A stretch of 64,000 bases of DNA, from positions 15,152,085 to 15,216,084 of the forward strand of contig JASSKH010000010.1 in NCBI GenBank assembly GCA_031763025.1. Reading direction: 5' to 3'. A model generated the notes under the pieces. It was not told where the DNA came from, made no database searches, and saw only the letters and a list, made by a program, of their open reading frames with translations. The position numbers and the translations under genes are program-made. Below, one piece after another: positions 1 through 11,199 of this stretch. This DNA is from Macrocystis pyrifera. Its lineage: Eukaryota > Sar > Phaeophyceae > Laminariales > Laminariaceae. Numbering within the stretch: the first letter of the stretch is position 1; each line of letters begins with the position of its first letter.

Positions 1-700
1 CAGGACAATTAAAATAATCATTCTGCGCACTGATACCATATAACCCGAACAAGGGAGAATGATTTGACGTTGCAACATGTCGAAACCTTTTCATTTTACA
101 AGTATTGATTGAGTGTTGTTGAGTTTTGTATGGTATGGTTCTAAATGTGAGTAATTCTTTCGGGGATGAGCTGCTGCTATTTATTGCTGCTGCTTTGATG
201 CCTAGCTTTTATTTGATATGGCTCGAGGTGGCACCTAATCAGGCATCGGTGTTCCCGAAACTATAGAGGATTTCCTATACTCTACAAGTTATGCGGATTG
301 TGAAGGTAAGCATATTAAAAAAATTGTGTACATCATTACTTAGTTATTACTGGTATTAGGTCGTTTTATGTGTGACAGTGTGTGTTTTTCTAACCTGTTG
401 ACGTTAGGTATAGTGTGATGGTATTACATACCAGTAAGGAGGGACGAAGGAACTGGCACAATTTATCGCATACCTCCAATCAATGTCTGTCAGGTTTCCT
501 GTCCTGTCTATTTTTAAAAATTATGAAATACGTCAGCTGTGAGCTCGACTGATTATCAAGTAGTTGATACTCAACTTTGCAAGCTGCTTACCTATCTATA
601 AAATAATCATTGATTTAGGTACGAGTTACTGAGATCTATGATTCGGTTTATATTTTAAACTTGCATTTAATATTGAATTTGTCTTACTGCAGTAGTGTAT
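1..700. other. Intergenic, AT-rich, no gene seen
   Basis: No convincing coding region is visible here. Positions about 506-588 are an inverted copy of about 15348-15428, so part of this stretch belongs to a dispersed repeat. Confidence 0.5.
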
Positions 701-715
701 ACATACCTTTGTATG

Positions 716-803
716 TAGTTGCAAATTGGCGGATTGATAGTGCCAAGAGTCCCGCCGGCATGCTTGAGGAGAAAACAGCTCGGACGCCACATACGCTTCG
801 CGT
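716..803 (+). repeat. Dispersed repeat, copy also at 30885-30972
   Basis: About 88 bp are closely related to 30885-30972 in the same orientation. Both contain TGCCAAGAGTCCCGCC followed by ACAGCTCGGACGCCACA. The parent element is not recognised. Confidence 0.6.
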
Positions 804-954
804 CGCGGGCGGTTTTCCGCTACGCTCGCTCACATGTCGTACGTACGTACATACCCCAGGTAGGGTGCTTATTTTCTTCTTTTGATATGCTCTATGTCTG
901 TACTCTTATGTACGAAAGATAAGGCACAGCACGGCACAGCAGCACCGCCAAAAC

Positions 955-1040
955 AAAGAAAAAAGAACGCCTGTTCCAGATCATCTCGGTGACCACCCCA
1001 GACACCGGTGGCGGTAGCTGCGCGCGCGGAGGATAGAAGG
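955..1040 (+). pseudogene. LINE-tail-like fragment (KERLFQIISVTT)
   Basis: Translated in one frame this short stretch reads KERLFQIISVTT. That matches KERLLQIVSVTT at about 17760-17800, where more of the same protein tail is preserved. I infer a fragment of the C-terminal end of a LINE-type polyprotein, from memory of similar tails. Only the match between the two loci is directly visible. Confidence 0.35.
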
Positions 1041-1103
1041 GTGAGCGGTGTACTCTCCCACCCCCCTCTGTTGACAAACGGGGCAGTTCCTGCACCTCAC
1101 AAT

Positions 1104-1870
1104 GCTCGTCGTTCAGCCGAACGCTTCGCCCAGCCGGAGATTTTAAACGGGTTCACACCTGCGGGAACTCAGCAGGCTTACCGGGCTTTGTCCTCCAGCA
1201 ACAGTGCTTGTATTAGGGTAGGGTCTCCTTCCTAGATGACATCGGACACGGTACCGAGATTTGGCGACTCTAGTGTTGGCTCTCAGATGCCCGTCGCGGA
1301 GCGATTAGTTTCGACAGGAGGGGTCTTTTGAGGGCGGATGCGTCTGCGAGGAGCCAGCAGGGGTGCCGGGCGCCCCTCACCAGTAGTGGTGCTGGTAGAA
1401 GGGGAATACATTGTCCCCCCATACCAACGGGTGCAGTACCGGGCTCTCGGGACTCAAATCGTGGTTGTCAAAATGCTCAACGTGCAGTAAGCAGGGCCTT
1501 CCGGACGGGATGCTTGGGGGGGCCCACACCTACGGGGAGTCAACAGGGGTACCCGGCGCTTCTCACAGGCGGTTATGCTCAGAGTGAGGTAACGTTTCCT
1601 TGCCCTCTACCGCCAGGTGCAGCACTGACCTCCAGGCATTCGAGTGCAACGTCTCAAGATGCTCGTCGAGCAGTCGGGAGCCTCGTCCGAAGGGATCCCT
1701 TGGGGGGACCAACGTTTGCGAGTAGTCAGCGGCGGTGCCGGGCAGCGCCTGGCGGTGGCAGAGCTCATAGTGGAGTAGGGCCTGGACCTCCCCCCTCGCT
1801 GCCGTCGGGCGCGACAGCGGGTTCACGGGACTCAAGAACGCCCCCCCTAACCCTCCCCCAGAGAGAAACA
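1104..1870 (+). repeat. Tandem repeat, about 186 bp unit, coding-like
   Basis: Four diverged units of about 182-187 bp are spaced by the landmarks near 1169, 1351, 1537 and 1724. The period is 62 codons, and the last three units stay open in one frame (1328-1888). The repeated pattern is A-R-R-A, then G-G-P-T, then S-Q-Q or S-Q-R, then a proline-rich segment ending G-S-R-D-S. The first unit lies in another frame. No known domain is recognised, so this may be either a coding minisatellite or the untranslated tail of a mobile element. Confidence 0.55.
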
Positions 1871-1889
1871 TGTGAGAGACGTCGTTAGG

Positions 1890-2340
1890 AAAGCAGCGAT
1901 CCCATGGAAGTTGACTCTATTCAGAGGAATATACCTCGAGAGGGTAATCCACCATGTAGGGACATAGCTAGCATGGGGACAAGAGGGGGTCACCGCCACC
2001 CAACAGCGGTACCATATCTGTCAGAGGTTCCAACGGGGCGGCGGCACCACTAGGATCGTCCACAGGTGCGGGAACGGCCACAGGTGAAGGACGACGGGAC
2101 ACGACGAGTGCACCTGGAGAGGGGCGTATCTCCTCCAGAACGAAGGCGCGCACCCGAATAGCTGCTGCCATCAGCGCCCAATCATCTGATGGGGGGGGGG
2201 GGGGGGAGGCAGCTCCCACTGAGCCAGTCCATAGAGCGTCCCCTCAAGGTTTCCTTCGGGATGTGGGTGGCATGAAATCCGGGGGGTGTCGCAAGTTGAA
2301 AAGGGAGACGCAGGTAAAACCCTTGCACCTCTGGTTTAAG
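1890..2340. other. No gene seen; poly-G tract
   Basis: Low-complexity stretch with a run of about 15 G near 2190-2205. Open frames on either strand show no recognisable domain. Confidence 0.4.
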
Positions 2341-2342
2341 TA

Positions 2343-2735
2343 AAAATGACTACGTTTGAAATTAATTTTATTTATTTTTTGAAATCGGGGAGACGAAATG
2401 AAATTACATATGCACGTATGTGGTGTTTACGCAAACAGGGATGTAATGATACTGCTTTGTATGAGGTTGAAAGCCCGTTAATTACCTGGGTTCAGTCACT
2501 GGGAACGTATTTGTAGTACTTGAAAGGCGTATCTTAGACGGAAAACCAGGGGTTTTCCAGAGGCGCACGAGCTTGGTCTCAGTCTCCGCGTGCTAACAGG
2601 GATGCTACACTGTAATTCACAATCATCCATTTGCCAATCACAACATTAATTTCAGGAAAAACCTAAAATAAACTTGTTCTATGACTACTTTTGAAATTAT
2701 TATTTATTTATTTTTTAAATCGGGGAGACGAAATT
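2343..2735. repeat. Direct repeat pair around an LTR fragment
   Basis: About 57 bp at 2343-2400 recur at about 2681-2735; both read GACTAC..TTTGAAATTA, then TATTTATTTTTT, then AATCGGGGAGACGAAAT. Between them lies a truncated copy of the LTR-like repeat described at 27369. Confidence 0.55.
2450..2595 (+). repeat. Truncated LTR-like repeat, copy 1 of 3
   Basis: This is about the first 150 bp of a dispersed repeat whose longest copies are at about 5282-5559 and 27369-27643. Shared landmarks are TTGAAAGCCC, GTCACTGGGAACGTATTTGT and CAGAGGCGCACGAGCTTGGT. It is read as a fossil LTR fragment. Confidence 0.6.
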
Positions 2736-2859
2736 GCTAAAGGCGAAGAGTAGTGGTCTAGTCTTCGATGCGCTCGCATGTCTTGACGTATGGGAGGCAT
2801 GGACTACTGTTTTGCTCAAAGGAAAGCGTAGCACTCAGTAGGAAATTGACAGGATTTGT

Positions 2860-5030
2860 ATCATCATCCAGGTATTTATCGCCTGGGTGAGATCAGTATC
2901 ATCGATATATGTGTGATCCTTGATGATCTCAACACCTCTACCCGGGGGTGGAGTCTGCACGATCTGCATGAACTACACATGTTAATCGAACATACATGCA
3001 CCGTGATTAACTGATGAATAGCTTTGCGTGGGTGGGTCTGCATGATCTGAAGGATTCGTACGATCCGCACGATTTGTATACTGTAGATGTATCATCCTTT
3101 TTTTGGCGGTGAGATCTGCTTGGTCTTTAGGATTGCACTTGCGTGCCGATTGGGATGATCTGAATGCCATGTGTGCATGATGTGGAGGATCTATCTGCGT
3201 AATCAAATATCTACACACTCCAACTAGTTTGCCTGGGGAGACATATACGTTCCATATCATTTGCGCTTGTGTGCCAGGTGGGATCTGGTATATCTCAATG
3301 ACATGCACATGTTTAGCCTGAAGGGGATCTGTGTGGTTAATATTTTCATAGATGTGTACCTGAGTAGAATCTGTGTGATCTGTACAATCAGTACATTTCG
3401 ACCGGGATGGGATCTGTCTGATCGGCCTGATGCGTACATCTTGAGCGAGATAGGGTCTGTGCGATCTGCATGATCTGCACATGTTTATCGGTGGGTGCCA
3501 TTAATCTGCAGGATCTGCATAATATGCAGGATCCGTATGATCTACCTGAGTGGAATCTGTGTGATCTGTATGATCTGTACTCCGGGATAGGGTATGTACG
3601 ATCTGCATGGTATGCACATTTTTATCGATGGGTCTGCATGATCTGCAGTATCTGTATGATCAGCAGTATCTGTATGATCTGCGGTATTTCTGTATGATCT
3701 GAAGGATCTGTAAAATCTTGATAATTCACACTTCTTTACAGCATGTCTAGCCGGGATGGGGTCTGTATGAGGTAGATATTTCACAGGTGTGTACCTGAGT
3801 GGGATCTGTGTGATCTGTACATCTTTACCGGGTGGGATCTGTATCATCTGCAGGATATGTATAATCTGCAGAACCTTTATGATCTGCAGGGTCTGTATGG
3901 TCTACCTGAGTGGAATCTGCGTGATATGTATGATCTGTACATCTTAACCGGGATGCGGTCTGTACGATTTGCAGGATCTGTATGATCTGCAGGATTTCTG
4001 GAGGATCTGGAGGATCTATAAAATCTGGAAACTTCACGCTTGCTTTCAGCATGTTTAGCCGGGATGGGGTCTGTATGAGGTAGATATTTCACACGTGTGT
4101 ACCTGAGTGGGAACTTGTAGGATTTCTTAATGATCTGAAGGATCTGCAAAATCTGAATACTTCACACTTGTTTTTATCATGTTTAGCCGAGATGGGGTCT
4201 GTATGAGGTAGATATTTCACACGTTTGTACCTGAGTGGGAACTTGATCTGTGTGGTCTGTACCTATGTGTAATCTGCAGGATCTGTATGATCTGTACACA
4301 TGTGCGATCTGCAGGATCTATATGATCTACCTGAGTGGAATCTGTGTGATCTGTATGATCTATTCATCTTGACCGGGATGGGGTATGTGTGATCTGCATG
4401 ATCTGCACATGTTTATCGGTGGGATTGCATGACCTACAGGAATTGTATGATCTATGATCTGCAGGATCTGTAATATCTGGCAGGTGTATCTGAGGGGGAT
4501 GTTGATGTGTATGATCTATACCTATTTACCGGGTGGTATCTGTATGATGAGGTAGATATTTCACACGTGTGTACCTGAGTGGGAACTTGAAGGATTTCTG
4601 TATGATCTGCAGGATTTGTAAATCTGGATACTTCATAATTGTTTACGTCATGCTTAGCCGTGATGGGGTCCGTATGAGGTAGATATTCACACGTGTGTAC
4701 CTGAGTGGGAACTTGATCTGTGTGATCTGTACATATGTGTGATCTGCAGGATCTGTATGATCTACCAGATCAGTGAGTGGAATATATGTGATCTATGTTC
4801 CTCTTGACTGGGATGGGATCTGTACGATCTGCAAAATCTGCACATGTTTATCGGTGGGTGTGCATGACCTGCAGGATCTATATGATCTACATGATCTGCA
4901 AGATCTGTAATATTTAGCAAGTGTGTACCTGAGTGGGATCTTGGTCTGTGAGATCTGTACATACATGTTCACCGGGTGTGGGATATGTATGATCTGCATG
5001 AACTGCACATGTTTCGTCGGGAAGATCAAA
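2860..5030. repeat. GATCTG-based degenerate satellite array
   Basis: More than 2 kb is built from imperfect GATCTGTATGAT/GATCTGCAG units. Longer higher-order blocks carry AGCCGGGATGGGGTCTGTAT, GAGGTAGATATTTCACACGT and GTACCTGAGTGGGA, recurring near 3740, 4050, 4180, 4550 and 4650. Because the basic unit is a multiple of 3, the array makes spurious open frames on both strands (poly DHTDPAD-like), which I do not regard as genes. Confidence 0.85.
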
Positions 5031-5100
5031 GAATCAATCACAACAAATCAAGCTCGAAAATGAGTTGATGGACAACCCTTTACACGCGCAACGCATAGAT

Positions 5101-5188
5101 CCCTTTTAGGACTGCAGTTCCGTTTTCGGGACAAATCAGTCAAATTATAAGTAGGTTGTCCCCAAACGGGACTGCGGTCCTGTAAGGG
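5101..5188. repeat. Short inverted-repeat element (33-bp arms)
   Basis: Arms 5101-5134 and about 5156-5188 are near-perfect inverted copies (CCCTTTTAGGACTGCAG against CTGCGGTCCTGTAAGGG) around a loop of about 21 bp. It looks like a tiny fold-back or MITE. No transposase gene is present and no target duplication is evident. Confidence 0.55.
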
Positions 5189-5281
5189 TTAACACCCGGT
5201 ACAAAATATACTGGTACACGAAATAGCCCGAGGGTGTGATAAAAACATCAGTCGCACGGACACAAAAAAAAATAAACGTAG

Positions 5282-5862
5282 CTTTAAGATATGGTCTTGT
5301 ATGAGATTGAAAGCCCGGTAACTACCTGGGTTTAGTCACTGGGAACGTATTTGTAGCACTTGGAAGGCGTATCTCAGATGGAAAACCAGGGGTTTTCCAG
5401 AGGAGCACGAGCTTGGTCTCAGTCTCCGCGTGCACGAAAGGAATAAAACTGCTCTTCTTCTATAGCTAAGCAAACAACACATGTGAGTACAATGTTTACC
5501 GACTTAAAAGGCAGACCTGTCCAGGGATACAAAGTGTCCCGTAACACGGGATCTTAACAAATGGCGACGACGGCAGAACATGGGTCGTTGGTCGTGAGTT
5601 CGAATCTCACGTCCACCATGAAATCGCTTTTTAAAGAAAAGTGAATTTCCTCATGTCAAGAACCTGAAAAAATACTTCTGGATCCCCAGAAATTGGAACC
5701 GCGTGTTGGTGTCACGCGTCGACCCGTATATATATCCGGTCCGTTCCAGGGGGGGAGAGTGTTATGAGGCTTAGATTGGGTAGGCAATTGGTTAACCTTT
5801 TACCTTTAGCCCAACGGACTAAGACCCTAACAAAAAGTGTCCCGTAACACGGGATCTTAACA
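5282..5862 (+). mobile_element. Small TRIM-like LTR element remnant
   Basis: A 5' LTR-like copy (about 5282-5559, ending TTAACA) is followed by TGGCGACGACGG at 5562, which is placed like a primer-binding site. A short non-coding interior ends in a purine tract (CCAGGGGGGGAGAG). A second terminal repeat (5760-5862) starts TGTTATGAGG and ends in the same 28 bp as the first. This is the layout of a non-autonomous terminal-repeat retrotransposon in miniature. It is a broken fossil with unequal terminal repeats. Confidence 0.45.
5598..5622 (+). other. tRNA T-arm-like motif
   Basis: GTGAG-TTCGAAT-CTCAC forms a perfect 5-bp T-stem with a canonical T-loop, followed by GTCCACCA. No matching 5' acceptor strand is found upstream, so this is a tRNA-derived fragment within the small LTR-like element rather than a tRNA gene. 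Confidence 0.4.
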
Positions 5863-5864
5863 GC

Positions 5865-5951
5865 AGCATGGAAAGCAACCTGCGCCAGCAACAACTGCTG
5901 CAGCATAGCTATAACCGTGAAAGTGTGCAGCAGCAGCGACATCAACACGAG
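5865..5951. repeat. CAG-rich tandem repeat, left part (insertion site)
   Basis: About 85 bp (CAACCTGCGCCAGCAACAAC onward) resemble units at about 13905-14040 and 14071-14170. Together they form a degenerate tandem array with a unit of roughly 120-165 bp that the Copia element has split. Confidence 0.55.
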
Positions 5952-6465
5952 TGAAAAGTATACTCACAGCATTGTCAGATTATCTTGAGAGGAAATATCC
6001 CGTGAGGTATTGCGGAGATTCGGGGGGGTTTCGTGTCTGAGTGGATCTACGATCGGGATACCATCTTTACCCCTGAATTGTGTTTTAGGCCGCATGTGTC
6101 TGTGACGTACGCTGTGGCTTGCTACTTCTTCTTGTAATCTACTTCCTTTCCCGACTCCGTGTCGACGACTCCGTGTCGAGGACTCCGTGTCCAGGACTCC
6201 GCGTCCTTCAATCCAAACTACTAAACCGGGGTTAATCAGCCACCGTACAAAAGGGGGTCCGTCCACCCAGGGGCTAACACGCCACCGCCACCGCTGCTAT
6301 CAAGTCCAGCTTCAATACATTTCATATCATCAACAGGGCTCCTCAGCCACGACAAGGGTACGGGTTGTTTATAGGGTTTATTTCGTCTTTCTTTTCTGCC
6401 GAGCATCGGGCTATCCCCCTCGGCAACAACAACAAGGGCGCCCGGAGCACAGGGGCTACTCAACA
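5952..6465 (+). repeat. Copia 5' LTR
   Basis: This 514-bp repeat starts TGAAAAGTATACTCACAGC and ends CTACTCAACA, matching 13333-13846 at a constant offset of 7381. It contains a short internal array of GACTCCGTGTC units near 6155-6200. A possible primer-binding site (TGGTACGAGTC, 6476) follows about 10 bp downstream. Confidence 0.95.
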
Positions 6466-6579
6466 CGCTAGCGTTGGTACGAGTCGTCCACGCTTCTGTG
6501 CAAAAGGGCTGTGAGGATGAGGTTCTTCCCGTTTAGGATTCCTTATCTGGGGACTTGGATTACGCCGGTCATCGATGGA

Positions 6580-8423
6580 GACATGGCGAAGGGAGGAGGA
6601 GGAGGAGCAGCAGCATCTCCTCAGGATTCTGGTCAGGATGAGGCTGATCAGCGAGGGGTGGCCTCAGAGGAAAGGAGGGAGGATGCACCACAGGACCTGC
6701 CGAGTCCAGAGGACATCCGGCGGCTGACAATCCTGGCGGATCTGATACGTCAAGGGGTTGGGCAACAGAGCGGGCCCGCCCACCCTTCAGGCATGTCTAC
6801 AACTGTAGAAGTACGAACTAAACTTGAGATTAGAGAGTGGACTGGTATGGTAGGAAAAGGAGAAAGCCTTCACACTAAGTTTAGGGTGTTTGAGAGTTCA
6901 TTTCGTGCATATCTGGCAGCTGAGAAATTGTCTGACGTTCTTGGGTACGAGGACATTCCCGTAGGGTTGCCTGACGTGGATTTGGAAATGCTCAAATTGA
7001 ACAGAGGTGCAGAAAGAGTGGAGAAGTCTTTGAGAGTATGGAACTTGCTGCTGACAAAAATCACCGACGGTCCGACTCAAAACCGAATCGTCGCGTCTGG
7101 GAGCCCTCAGCAAGGATGGAGGATTTTTGTGTCACAGTACAGAGAAGGATATGACATGGAGGGAGAGCGTTTAGAGAGGGAATGGAACGAGTTGTGGCAG
7201 GGCGATGGTGAAGATGTCTTGGAATACCTTCGTCGTGGGGAGACTATCGTGATGAACATGAACTCCCGCTTGGGCCCTAGTGGCCACGGTAAAAAGCCTG
7301 AAGATGTTGTATGTCGTCATATCGCCCGACGTCTAAACACCTCTTTTACCCGCGCTCGGGAATCCCTTATTATTTTTTTTTTTCCGAATCTCTCGAGGAA
7401 ACACCTGGAGTTTACCTTGACACAGGCCCAGCACGAGCGTCGGCAGTCCGGGGGAGAGGGACACCGAAGTGAGGAGACGAGGCACGCGCTCTACACTGGC
7501 GGCATGGGTCGGAGTGGACCATCCTACGGCAGGGGCCAGGATGATGGTGGAGCACGCGCTGCAGGATGGAACGGTGGAGGAGGAGCACGCGCTGCAGGAT
7601 GGAACGGTGGAGGAGCAGGCGCTGCCGGATGGAACGGTGGCGGAGCAGGCGAGCGAGGCCCTCACCAACAGTCACCGATGTTCTGCAGACGACACGGCCC
7701 GAACGACTCCCACAACACCGCGGACTGCGTGGCCCTTCGACGGGAGTTCGAGGAATTCTTGGCCTTCCGCGAGCAGAGAGGAGCCCAGGGATTTGCGCAT
7801 GAAGGCCGACAGACGGGGCGGGAAATTGACGGAATTCGCCGCCCGGACTTCGTGCAAGATCGACCCAGGGAGCAGCCACAACGTTCAGACGGGAATTGGG
7901 GTCGAGGCCTCCCGCCAAGGCAGGCACCTGGTCGTGGACGCGGGCCTGCAGGGTACACGGGTCGCCAACCGGGGGGGAGAGGTTTCGCGGACGGGCGTCC
8001 TTCCTCCTCCGGCGGCAGGGGGGCGAGCAGAGCACCGAATTTCCGCCCTAATTTCCACCTCGCTCTGCCACCCACAACGGGCCCCCGCGTTACGCGAACT
8101 ACGCTGGGCACAAACGGGTACAACGCTACTGCGGACGAGCGCTGGGCTGCTTCGGAATGGCAATCCTACGAGGAGCAGCAGTACTCCCCCGAGACGCAAG
8201 AGTACGGCCTCGCAGCTCAAGCGAGCGGCTCTCGGGAAGGCTACGGAGACGTGAGCGGAGGATACGGCTCAGGCTATTTCTCCGGCGGCGGGGGAGTTTA
8301 CCCGCCGCAGCCCGCCGTTCATGGCGATGGCACATACGGCTCTTACGCAGGATACTCTCCAGCTGGACCAGACGCCTTTCAGCCGATGCGGTATCTGGAA
8401 CCGAACGGCGCGTCACAGCAGCA

Positions 8424-8468
<45 letters not shown>

Positions 8469-8760
8469 ACAGCAATACGGAGTTCAGCAGCCCGCCAGCG
8501 CCGCCTCATTCTCTCTCACTTCGTCGTCTCCCTCTTCCGGATCGCCGTCGTCTCAAGGGCCTCTTCGTAGCTGTGTGGCATTGAATGTGTCTCGAGGCAA
8601 GTTTGATTTGGTGTCCGATTTGGTGTCTGATTCGGCGTCTGACTTGATTGATTTCGGTGTGGAATCTCCTGCCTCTGAGTGCAAGTCTGGTGTGACTAAG
8701 GAGAGTGAGACTGTGCTTGTGAGTGCGCATGTGACGGAATCTGCTGTGAGTGCTGCTTTG
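6580..8760 (+). CDS. Copia gag region
   Basis: This is the N-terminal capsid-like part of the Copia polyprotein. It carries a variant zinc knuckle C-x2-H-x5-H-x4-C at about 7682-7730 (CRRHGPNDSHNTADC). Gly-rich repeats GGGARAAGWNG lie before it (about 7545-7650). A Gly/Arg-rich stretch follows, then a polyglutamine run at about 8416-8475 encoded mostly by CAG. Capsid proteins of this class bind element RNA and assemble virus-like particles in the cytoplasm. It is described as part of a fossil element. Confidence 0.8.
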
Positions 8761-8811
8761 CTGTGCGAACCCCAATCCTCGCTCACTCCCTCCCCTCCCG
8801 GAAGTGAGAAA

Positions 8812-9090
8812 TGGACGTCTGATTCTGGATCCACGTCGTACGTAACGAACGACAAGACTCTCATGTACGATTTGCGTGACGTTGAGCCAAACCGCGAGTT
8901 CATCCAGATTGGAAACAAAGGCATGATTCCCGTGGTAGGGGTAGGAAGCATCAACTTGCGATTCCACATATATGATGAAGACGGATTCGTGAAGGATTTT
9001 GACGTGCAATTGAAGGAAGTTTTGTATGCACCACAGATCGGCTTCAACCTTTTTTTTCCGCGTGGAAAGCTTCTCACCGCCAGGTCGTTA
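8812..9090 (+). CDS. Copia aspartic protease domain
   Basis: The motif SDSGSTSYV is the D-S-G form of the retroviral-type aspartic protease active site usual in Copia elements. It is followed by the usual beta-rich segment ending in LKEVLYAPQ. Its role in the family is cleavage of the polyprotein. It sits between gag and integrase as expected. Confidence 0.8.
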
Positions 9091-9529
9091 CCCTCGATCC
9101 CACGGGTACCCACCTCATGGAAGGGCAACTCAACTTTGCACGTGGTAAATCGAGCGATTTCTTGTATGCCACACGTTTGCCCAACGACCCAAGCAGGCAG
9201 GTGATCAGTGTTCCCCGATTGTTTCCGACTCCGTCTTGCCCGCCTGCATCAGATGACGTACGTGATGTTGCGAATTCGTTTTTCGACTTGTCTTTGTGTG
9301 CAGAAACGCATCCCGACATGCACCTCGGTCGGGAAGTCGAGGGAGTTCTGAGTGACGTGAGGCCTGACGGTGGTTGTGATGAGAGTTCCAGTTGGTGTTT
9401 CTCGCCTGAAGTGATCCCAGAGAGTGAAGCAGAAATGGACGCGCGACAGTTTGACAGAATAGAGCATGAGCAGGCGAATGCTGTTTTGGGTCCCGGTTCG
9501 AATCCGTTCTTTGTGGGAAACCGCACGTC

Positions 9530-10440
9530 ACACATCGACGTTAACGACTTCCACCGTGCGAATGGCCACCTTTCCGAATTTCTGTTGCGAGAGACCGCCC
9601 GCCAACAGGGTATCACTCTCACAGGTGTGATGCAGCCGTGTGGGGATTGCATGGCAGCGAAGGGGAGGAACACACCCGTGAGAAAAAGGGCGGGCTCGCG
9701 GGCGGAGGAGCCGAACGACCTCGTGCACCTCGACTTCTGCGGGCCGTACAGCGCTTCCCTCGGCGGCAATTGCTACATGCTGTACGCCGTGGATAGCGCG
9801 ACGCGGTTTTCCAAGTCGTACGCTTTGCGGCGGCGATCGGAGGGTCTCGTGGTGTTCAAGCGTCTCATCGTGGATCTCGCTCGCATCGCCAAGCGCCCCG
9901 TCCGCTGCATTCGCGTGGACAACGACGCCGTCTGGACCAGCGTCGCTTTCCGCGATTTCTGCGCGAGCGCGGGCATCGCCGTCGAGTTTTCTCCGCCCGG
10001 CGTCCAGCAGTACAACGGAGTGGCCGAAAGCGCGATCTGGCGGGCGAACAAGGCGGGGATGGCTGCGCGGCGCTGTGCCGCCCGTCTTCTCGGGCCTGGG
10101 GGTTTCTCGAACATCCCCGGCCTCGACGAGCGCGGCGACAAGCTGTGGGCCGAGTCTGCAAAATGGGCGACGGAGGCGTTCAACCAGTCGGGGACGACCG
10201 CAAACGAGGGCCGCCGGTCGCCGCAGGAGCTGTTCACCGGGAAGAAGGGGCCTTTCCGTGTCCTGCCGTTTTTCCAGCGAGGATACATGCGCGTCGAGCG
10301 GCGGAACAAGATGGAGGACCAGGCCGTCGTCTGCCACTACCTGAACGGAGGCGACAACCACGCGGACTGCTGCGTCAAGGTCGTGAAGGCGCGCACGGGG
10401 CATGTTTGCTACACGAGCAACGTATCGTGGGCGTCGCTGC
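9530..10440 (+). CDS. Copia integrase domain
   Basis: An HHCC zinc-binding region (HRANGHL then CGDC) is followed by the catalytic D,D-35-E core. The acidic residues are in HLDFCGPY (about 9727), RVDNDAVW (about 9913) and NGVAESAIW (about 10015). Family role: insertion of the cDNA into host chromatin. A long Pro/Ser/Ala-rich linker of about 130 residues follows (about 10450-10860). Confidence 0.85.
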
Positions 10441-11199
10441 CGTCGTCGGGGGGGGGGAATTCACGTGGAGTCGGTGTCCCTCTCTCCCCTTCCGCGCCTG
10501 CGCCGCCCCCGCACCCAGGTTTCCAGATCCAGTTCGTGCCGCCGCAAGGGCCTGCCGCTCCGCCGCCGTTCAGGGCCGCCGCGCCGTCGCCGTTGTCCGT
10601 GGAGCCGCCCAGGTTCGGAGCCATGCCGCTGCCCAGAGGAGCTTCGCCGTCTTCTGCGCCGGCCGCGTCATCGCCGGCGCCGTCGCCGCAGCAAGCATCG
10701 GGAGCGCCGTCGTCCGGCTCGCACCCGCTTCCGGCATGGTCTCCGTCCCCGATCCATGGAGCTTCTTCGCTTGGTGGTTCATCATCATCTGAGCCGACGC
10801 CGGCGGCGTCGTCGCGGCAACAGCGCCCGCCGCCGGCAGCTGCCGCGAGATTTCCGCCTCTCACTCCGCATGCTATGAGACAGGTCGGGGGTGAAGGGGA
10901 TCGTCGGATTCAAGGGCGCACTCGGCTGCAAGCACGGGCGATCGCGGAGCAGAGGATGCTTTCTCCGATGGTGGATGGGGCCGTAAACTCGCCGCTGCCG
11001 GAGTCTTCGCCGGGAGATGGGCACCGTTTGGGTCTTGCTTCTCAGGTCGGGCCGAACGTGATGGCGGCGTGGGAGAGGACTGCCTGTGCGACGAGGGAGC
11101 ATATCGATGCGGTCATTCGTGACGAGGTTCCGCCTCTTCAGCGTCCCGAAATGCCCACTTGACACGCGAGTGACCTTCACGTGCCGAAAAGTTACAGGG

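Noticed and set aside
2876-5041. Minus-strand open frames of His/Asp/Thr/Pro or Ile/Gln/Leu repeats
   Set aside because: They are products of the GATCTG satellite, whose unit is a multiple of three; all frames look similarly repetitive and no domain appears.
7412-8570. Long Arg/Pro/Ser-rich frames antisense and out of frame to Copia gag
   Set aside because: Shadows of a GC-rich coding region; the zinc-knuckle frame is the real one.
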